Assembly: GCF_001949145.1 (NCBI RefSeq)
Contig: NW_019091612.1
Span: 147,028-211,027, forward strand
Origin: Acanthaster planci
Taxonomy: Eukaryota; Echinodermata; Asteroidea; Valvatida; Acanthasteridae
Direction of reading: 5' to 3'
DNA length: 64,000 nucleotides
The position numbers and the translations under genes are program-made. Positions 52,001-61,000 of the stretch are shown piece after piece. A model generated the notes under the pieces. That model saw only the letters and a list, made by a program, of their open reading frames with translations, searched no databases and was not told the origin of the DNA. Within the stretch, counting starts at the first letter, position 1, and the number at the start of each line of letters is the position of its first letter.

Positions 52001-55000
52001 TCAAAAAGCAGAGCATCAGTCACCAGCAATTTACATCACATAATATCTTTGTTGGTAACCCATTTTTGGTCCATGGCACCATGTAGGGTCCCACAGTTAC
52101 CCCTGAGGGTCCCCCAACCTTGTGAGCCATACTGGATGTAGAATAATTTCTGTTGCTATTACAGAAAATTGTAAATTTGAACTTGTAGTTAATATTAACA
52201 TTTCTGTGTCTTAGTTCATAATAAAGTTTGTAAGTTCTTTTTTGTATAGTCAAGCTGCACCTCAACAGCTGCTCTGCACACGCCTTTGCCTACCTGAACA
52301 AGTCAAAAGCTGACAACACTGAGAGAGACAGAATACGATTTGAAAGTTGGAGGGTAAATTTCCATAGCGACTTATGTAGAAAGTAATATGGCAAGAAAAA
52401 TGTTTTCACAAACACAGCCTCTGCTCAAAATGTCCTGATTTGAAATACCGCAGCATGTAAGTCAGAGTTTTAAGCCAACAGTAACATCATCACTAGGCCT
52501 TGTTAATTTATGTCTACCAGATTTTTGATGTTAGATATGCCCCTTCACATAAAAGACACCCCAAGGACCAGTCATTGATTGTTTGTTCATTTATTCACAG
52601 AGTTGCCTTGCAGTTCTTGGTATTCCTTTCTTTGATGTGATGAGAATTCTAGCTGCTGTTTTGCTTCTTGGCAATGTGCAGTTTGTTGAAGATGGTGGCT
52701 ACGAACTCGACATCAAGGGAAATAATGGTAGGGAAAGAAATCTTTGTGATTGCATGGAAGTAACAGTCTCGAATTCCCATCACACCTCTTCCATTAATTT
52801 CATTGGCTTTGTCAGGGGCTTTTTTTCCCCCCAAATTTTCTGGGATTGTCTTGTAATGGTAATGGTTTCTTGACTAAGTCAAACCTTCCTAAGTTCACGT
52901 AAATTTCAAAATTTCATTTTGAAGTTTTAAAACATTTTCCCCAAATATTTTCACACTTTCCAAAGAAATCTTACTTACGGAAGTCAAACACAGTTGTTTA
53001 CAGTTATCCTTGGAGGAAAGCAATGGAAGAATGTGCATGTCTTTTTGTATGTTGCTCGTCTTATTTTATTATTAATTTATTGATTTCAGAAATTAAGTCA
53101 GTGGCAGCGTTGCTTGGCGTATCAGGTGTTTCGCTTTATCGAGGACTGACAACAAGAACACATAGTCTCAAGGGTCAGGTCTTCAAAACGCTCTGTGATG
53201 CACAAATGGTAAGTGCACTGCAAAGAATCAATGCCTTACTTAGGGGAAAAAAATCTTAGAAAGCATTTCTTGGAAGGGTAAAAGGTCAGTTTTAGTATTT
53301 TTCCAATATAACAGGAGTTCATTGTCGTCTTGGTTTATTTTTTCTCCCCTCCAGGCCAACCAAACACGAGATGTACTTGCCAAAACACTGTATTGCCGGA
53401 TGGTGCTAACAATTGTGAAACGACTCAACAGTCTCAAGAGACCCAGCATCAGTCATTCGTCTGGAAGTAGTGATGATACACGCATTAATGGTAAGCATTC
53501 AGACTGATCAATGTGATTTAACTCAGTTTGTATTGATCCGTATCAGCTCAACTTGATTCAGGTGAACTTCAAACTTTCTTGACTCGTCAATCAGATCATT
53601 TTGTGCTTAACCAATAAGTTGACTCATTCTAACTCAATTAATATGAGCTTAACTCAAATCAGCTCATAATCCATGTGTTGTCGGAGCTGTAGTTCTTCAA
53701 ACCTTCTTGACTCATCAATCAGGTCATCTTGGGCTTAATCAACAAGATGACTCATTGTAACTCAAATTAATATGAGCTTAACTCATATCAGCCATCATAT
53801 CATCCATGTGTTGTTGGAGCTGTAGTTCTACAAACAGTTTTCAAACAATTTCCAAATAAGAGGAAAAGCATAGATTAACCCTAACCCCCCAAGGTGTATG
53901 TAAAATCATATTGAAATTGGAGGATTTGGGACTGTTAGGGTTAAGTCTTGGAGCACCCAGGCTGACATGTAGGGACTGGAAAGGCATTCTGTGTTGTGAC
54001 CACCAGTGGAATAGAACAAGGGGTTTCCTAAAGTCGTAGTAAGGAGATTCAATCCTGCTTACATTTTGCAACCTGTGTACCTTTTTTTGTAGGAGTATGA
54101 ACACGCAAACGTTGCGTTTAAGTGAAAATAAGTGTTATATTTGGATTCAAATGCCAAGACATAAGAACTTCGGAGAATATTCTTTCTTTTCAGACTTGTG
54201 CATCAAGCCTCTTCGTCAGTCATCCCCTGCTCCTTCGAAATCCTCCACCAATCATTCCTCCAGCTCCCACAGCTCGGTAGGAGAAGGATTTATTGGAATT
54301 GTCGACATGTTTGGCTTTGAAACAACCCAGGTGAGTTCTCAACTGGAGAGTGGAACATCAAAGGATTAGACTTCACTGACTTGCCACAACTCTTTTGTGT
54401 AATCTCTGCACTATCATACAAGTCCCTCGTATCTTCCTTTGAAACATAGATGTACATCATGTCTTTGCTTCCCTTACCAATATTTTCAATTCAATTATCC
54501 AATTAAATCCAATTGGTCCCAATTGGAATTCATTGGTATTTTTGGTTAAGGATGACCACAACCATCAAAACAAACCAGCAGATCAAACAGTTTTTAAAAA
54601 GTGAAATAAATAAATAATCAATCACAACACTCTTAAAAACACAAGGACATCATTCTCTTCAATTTCAATTTGATGTCAAAACTGAAATGATACCTGAAAT
54701 TTGTCAATAAAAAGTATATACGCAGCTCCAGTCTTATTTTTCTGACAAACGACTTCTACTAGGTCCCTGCCTTTTTTTGAAAATCAAACTGGCTTATTGG
54801 GGTGCCACCTCATTTCCCCTGATCCAGCCACATTTGATTGTTTTGGTTTCTCAACTCCAGTGCAATAGATTAGAACAACTGTGCATGAACCACTGCAGCG
54901 AGACACTGCAGCAGTATTACAATCAGTGCATCTTCAGCAAAATGCAAGCTACTTGCAGAGAGGAGGACATACAGTATGACATACAGGTGGAATACAAGGA

Positions 55001-58000
55001 CAACACACCATGCTTAGAGCTGCTAACAATGAAGGTAAAAAGTCTTTTATGGTCATTGATAAATGTGGTCAATCTTTGTTATATTTTGGAGTTATAAGTT
55101 GTCACCTGTGGAATTGTGTAATGCAAGTACTGTATATAGAACCAATCATTTCTTCAAGCTCAAGCTCAAGCTTTTGATCAGCTTAAATTCAGTTTAAACA
55201 AGAGATCTTTGAAATAAGTGAACCTGCTAACTTCGGCCTTTTTTGTGGTGTTGCGCCACATTATTGTGTGTGAGAACCAATAATTTAACTGGAATCCAGT
55301 CCAGTGGCTAGATCTATGTTTTGAAACCATCTCAGATATCCCGCATGTTGCAGAAGATATGTCAGGTCATTTGCATCATATTACATGTTCCATGAATTTT
55401 TTTTGGGGGGGATAGGCACCTTTGACTTCAAAAGGTGCAATAGCTTCATATTTGATATTTAATTCACAAGAAGCTAATGTTAAAAACCTAACTAAAGAAA
55501 TTAAGAGGTGATGCTTGCATAATCTTCACAACAAATGCAGTTTTCCAATTTAAAAGATTTTGTGACATTGTTCTTGCTCTAGGACACAGGGATTTTAAGC
55601 CTACTTGAGAAGCAGACATTCAAACCAACATCAGACAACCACACACTGGTACAAAGCATTAACAGAACACAACAAAGCAATAGGTAAGAATTGAATCAGT
55701 TATATCTGCTGCTTTGAATCTTTTGAAGTTAAATGCTTACTGTTTCATATCATACATAAATGTGATGACTCTTAGAAAATATCTTGAAAATTGAAGAAAC
55801 AGTTAGAACCTGGTGTTTAGTATAAACCTCTTTTTCTGAGGTGTACATTTAAGAAATGCTGCATTTTAAATATGTATTTGCTATGGTAGCAAATGGGTTT
55901 TTAATTTTTTTCTAAAATCGTTTTGCTGGCCATTTTTGTTACAGATGGCCAGTATTTAGCCTCTTCTGATCACTTCAGACCCTTAAGAATTAAATTAATT
56001 AATGAAACACTTGTCAATGTGTAAGTGTACTTGACAAGACACTTTTCACTAAAATGTATAATTATTGTTTTATTCTTAAGTGTCTTTCAAGCAGAGCCTG
56101 ACAACGAGGACATGTTTACAATCAAACATTTTGCCGGTGATGTCACGTACACTGCTAACGACTTCTTAGAAGCAAACCATGATGTCATTAATGATGATGT
56201 GATCAGCATCTTTCAGAAACACACTTGTAACTTTGGCTTTGCTGGCTACCTGTTTGCTCCGGAGCTGAAGGCATTACAAGGTAACTAATACCCATGATGC
56301 ATTGCAGCCTCCTTTAACATTTTAACAGTAAACAGCGAGTACATTTATACTCATAACCCCTGCAAGTATACGCATATAATATTCAATGTGATCTAATGGT
56401 GGGGCTGGCAACTTTTTTTGCTGGTTGATGTTTTTGTCGACAGTATTGTGACATTTTCTGTTATTCTTTCCACGTTCTGTTCTACAGGCACATCACCAAA
56501 AGGTTTCATGTTCCGAATCTCCCCAAGTCCACCTCCCTCTGAAAATTCAGGGTACGCATTAACTTCATTGTCTTGGGAAGACAGTCTGAAAGAAGCATAG
56601 TCTCTCCAGTTCAGAAACTAAGTATAGTCTGAGTGTACAGCTAAGGAAGAATTGTCTTTTTATTAATTTCTCAAACAATAAAGTTTGTAGAGTTTCTTGT
56701 GTTGACAAAATGTAACTGTTTTAAAGATGTCCCATTTCTGTAAGATGTAATTATGATTACTTCTCATACGAACATGCCAAGTGTAATCAAGACAGAGGAT
56801 CCTTTGTCACTGTGTCCAGTATACATTTTATGGATATCAGTACAAGCAAAAATGTTTAACTGTTAAAGGGAACTTGTTTGATTTCCTCATTATAAAATCT
56901 TGTTCTTAAAAATTTTGGAAGATGATTTTTTAATTACAGTCTGCTGGAAGAATCATTGTCAAAAATCCTTGCCTTGCTAGTTAACTTGATTAACTGTCGG
57001 GTTTCTTTTTTCTCAGGAAAAGTGAGGAACTGGCTTCAAGCTTATCTCAAGATTTTCACGTCCGACTTGAGAGTCTGATGAAGACCCTCCACCAAGCAAA
57101 TCCTCACTTTGTTAGATGTATTAGGGTAGGTGTCTTCCCTCACCCAAAGAGGAGAAAAGAAGTTAGTTCACAGGTTAACCATGAATTAACTGATTGGTGA
57201 TTTTAAAATGGATTTCAAAGAGAGCTTTAGGTACATGCCTTATGTTTTCATTTTCATTGCAACATTGTGGCTTTATGTTTTCCCAATTATATATGAATGG
57301 CTTTTTGCGTGATAGTAAACATGTATGATGCCAGCAAATGGAAAACAGGCACAAATGAAATAAAAATACAAAATTCACTAAAGGGGTGTGAGAAAATCGA
57401 AAACATTCTTATGATCTTCTTTAGTCCAATGAGAGAGAGGAAGCCAACTGCTTTGACAGTGAGGCAGTCAGGAGACAAGTCCGACATCTGCAGCTGCCGG
57501 AGACGGTACAACTCATGGCAGGAGGTGAGAAATGAATGAATCTCCCCCCTCCCTTCCTCCTTCCCCGCACTCGGACCTCTGAAACAAGAACAGTTCCAGA
57601 ACCAAGTTTACTTGGCAGGGGGTGGCTGAAAAAGTTTTGAATCCTTTATGTAACCTTATGTGGCTTTTCTGAGGGGTGAGGCTACATTGTAGGGCTTTCA
57701 CACATTTATGGAAAGAAGAGAAGTGATATAGACTTATGAATCATCTCTCTTTCATTTCTTTTCCTTTTTTTTTGGGGGGGCGGCATGTTTCGTTTGTGGC
57801 CCTTTCCATGAATCCACCCTTTCCTTTTCATTTTGAAGCTTCCCTTCCCCAAAATTCGATCAGCATTCTTGAGAGGGGCCTTCTGAGCATTGTCAAGATT
57901 GTATGTTTATTGATTTGGAATCCTGTATAACAAAATGATGTTTTTCAAATCTCACATATTGTTTAATTACTTTTAATACTTGAAATGGTTTTTATTGAGT

Positions 58001-61000
58001 ATCAGGGGAAAATACAGATTTAGACTACAAAAGTTCAAGTGTAACTTTTTGCTTTTAAAAATCGCACATGATATTCTTCCTATTCTGTAGACACTATTCC
58101 CCCCAAAAAGTGTTTTTTAATTTTTATTCAGTTCTGTCTCGAACTGACATTTTTCTCAACTGCGGAATAGGCTGATTATTGGCTAATATCTTCTGGTGAT
58201 CCTTTTTTGTGTATATTATCTCTTCAGGTTACCCTCATCAGATTAGATTTCCACTGTTTGTTAGGCATTACCGTTTTTTAGTGAGGCATAGAAAACTGAA
58301 AGGATTAATGGAGAAAGCACAGGAGGACTGCAAAGTAAGTTATGCTATACTAAGGCCAGTATTGCTTTATTATTGGATTACAAATATGTCAACTTTGACA
58401 AAAACAATTTTGGGAGGGAAGGGAAACTTGAATTATCTTCTCGTGAACTGGATTTTTAAGATTTGGGAAAAACTGTTTCCCTTGATGCAGAATTTGGATT
58501 GAAATTTTTAAAAATAAAATAAAGAAAAGAATATTTTATCCTCTGTCCCTGGAGTCAGTCTTGATATTCAATCATATCAAAACAAACTTTTTCTTAAAAC
58601 CAGCCACATTTCGTGCCGTGTTCTTTATGCAATAAATAAAAAAATGTGTTTTCTTAAATTGGATCTAGTTGAGAGTGCACTCATAGAGCCCACATTTGAC
58701 AGGAAACCTTTTAACCAATGTGTGTGATTTGACTATTTTCAGGTAGTTCTAGACTGCTTTCTCCAGGCTATGGACCAGAGTAAACTACCTTATATTAGCA
58801 CAAGATGGGCGCTTGGAACTAGACATGTCTTTCTGAGGTACAGAGAAACTGAGTTCTTTCCTGTAGTTATGGCCTCTTCACATCTTCTCTAATAGAGCAC
58901 AGTGTAATGAAACTGTTCCGGCATTTACATTTTGTTTTACCAGATTTTAACCTTTGTATCAAATTTCAGTGCTAATTTATAACCTTTTAATGATCTTTAC
59001 TATTTTATGCTAATGCATTTGCATATTCATGACCACAGAAATGATGTCATTTTAGGCTTAAACATGCCTGTAAACCTAACTCCTTAGGGTATGTGAAAAA
59101 GAAAAATTATGAAAATTGGCTTATTGAGGGCTTGCGTTGATTAACCTTTCGTGGGCTACTGTGATCAACGGACTCTTCAGTTTTTGATATTTCATACATA
59201 ATTTATAGTGCTGGAATAATTCAAAGTAGAATCCATTGTTTGCAGTTATCTAAAAAGTAGCTGATCAGATTTTTTTTTTTTGGAAAAGTATACTAGGTTT
59301 AAAGATGGTGATGGGATTAAACACTATATGAAATTATTCTTTCTGGCAAGCTGTCATGTTAAAGAAAGCTTTAAAAGAAGGCTATTTCCAGCAATATGTC
59401 TGAAGGCGGAGCGGGTTAGCATAGCGGTTCTTTCCTCGCTTTGCACCAATGAGGCCCGGGTTCGAGTCCCGGCTTGGCCCAGGCTTTAAGTGCAATTGGT
59501 TTCCAGTCCATACTCGCTCTCGCAGGTTTTCTCCTGGTACTCCGGTTTCCTCCTACCTCTAAAATTGGACCTTCTTCCTAACTCTGTAATGTGATGCTGA
59601 TTAATAAAGTGTATGAATAAACGTACAGTTATTGGCACAAATAGCCTGAGTTGCTGAAAGCGCCATTAAAACAAAACAACAACAGCATGTCTGAAGGCAT
59701 ATTTTTGGGAAATCACCATAAGAAGCATGTGCATTGACATACAAGCATGCGGGGTTACTGTAATTTGTTGGTTCATTGCATGACATTGCTTTTCTCAGAT
59801 TGAACAGTACTCATTGAGCTCAAACTTGAGCAGGTTTGTTTTGGGGCACCGTTGAGATTTTCAGTAATTTGTTGCCACAAAGGAACTTAATGCACAGAGA
59901 GCAAATGATGGACTCTACATGTACCCATGAAACACTGTTTGACACCCAATTCTTTTTGTCTTGTTGTGACAGTGAGGAGGCTTGGCAATGCCTTGAGTAT
60001 CTCCGTGACAGCAGACAGCTTAAGGCAGCAACCTTAATCCAATCATTGGTCCGACGATGGCTCTGCATGAAACATTGGCCAACGCTGAAGTCGGTGCTGC
60101 AGGCCAAGCTGATAAACAGCAAATGCATTGAGTACTTGGACACCGAGCCCATCTATGAAGGGTAAAGTAGAAATCATGGCTTAGGAAGTATGTGTGCTAA
60201 GCAGAAATAACAACCAAGGATCACTTGAAGCATTGTAGACTAATGCGGGCAATTCACAAAAGTTTGCCTCCAAGAGTTTGCAACGCGTTGGCCAGTCCTG
60301 ATGTGCAAAATATGTCATCCAATGTGCGTTTGGAAAGAGTCAACAGATTTTGTGTGTTGTGATTGGTCAACACGTTTCAAACGCTTGGAGGCACACCATT
60401 GTGAATCCCTCGTATTCTGCAACCAGAATTGGATGTCATTGCTACGTTAGTTCCATGCCTGAAGGCGGTTTTTGTGTAAATTTCTCTGAGAGTCAGCAAT
60501 GTGAAATTAACCCATATTCGTAAATACCTTAGACAGTTTCCTATTCGACAATGTACAACATGATGTGTATTAACATTTGATAATGCCCGCTACATAAGAA
60601 ATGCACTAGCACCTGCATACAAAACAGTTTAATCGATCCCTATTGGTCAAGAGTGTGTGTGCGCTGCAGCACGCAGAACTTGCCATGCATGCACCAAGTC
60701 CGTATAAGGAGATTCTTCTGGACTACTTGCACAAGAAATACACCATAAAATGGATGGGGGTCTTTAGGAAACTGAAAGTGAAATTCTTGAACCAAATTCT
60801 TGGAAATTTATTGTATAATTATTCACTTCTGTTAACTCTCTGACGAAAATGGTAATTATTAATTAAAATAAATACATATATGTGCTTGGTCGGCTGTAAC
60901 TAACGTCTAAGACTGGCTCTAGAGAATGAATGCTGATAAGCATCCATTCTCCTGAGCTGATCTTAAACACCTGTCAAGCACATATTTATTCCCTTATTAA

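Noticed and set aside
59408-59486. Functional tRNA gene
   Set aside because: A and B boxes are perfect, but the acceptor stem does not pair and the unit continues into a SINE body with target duplications.
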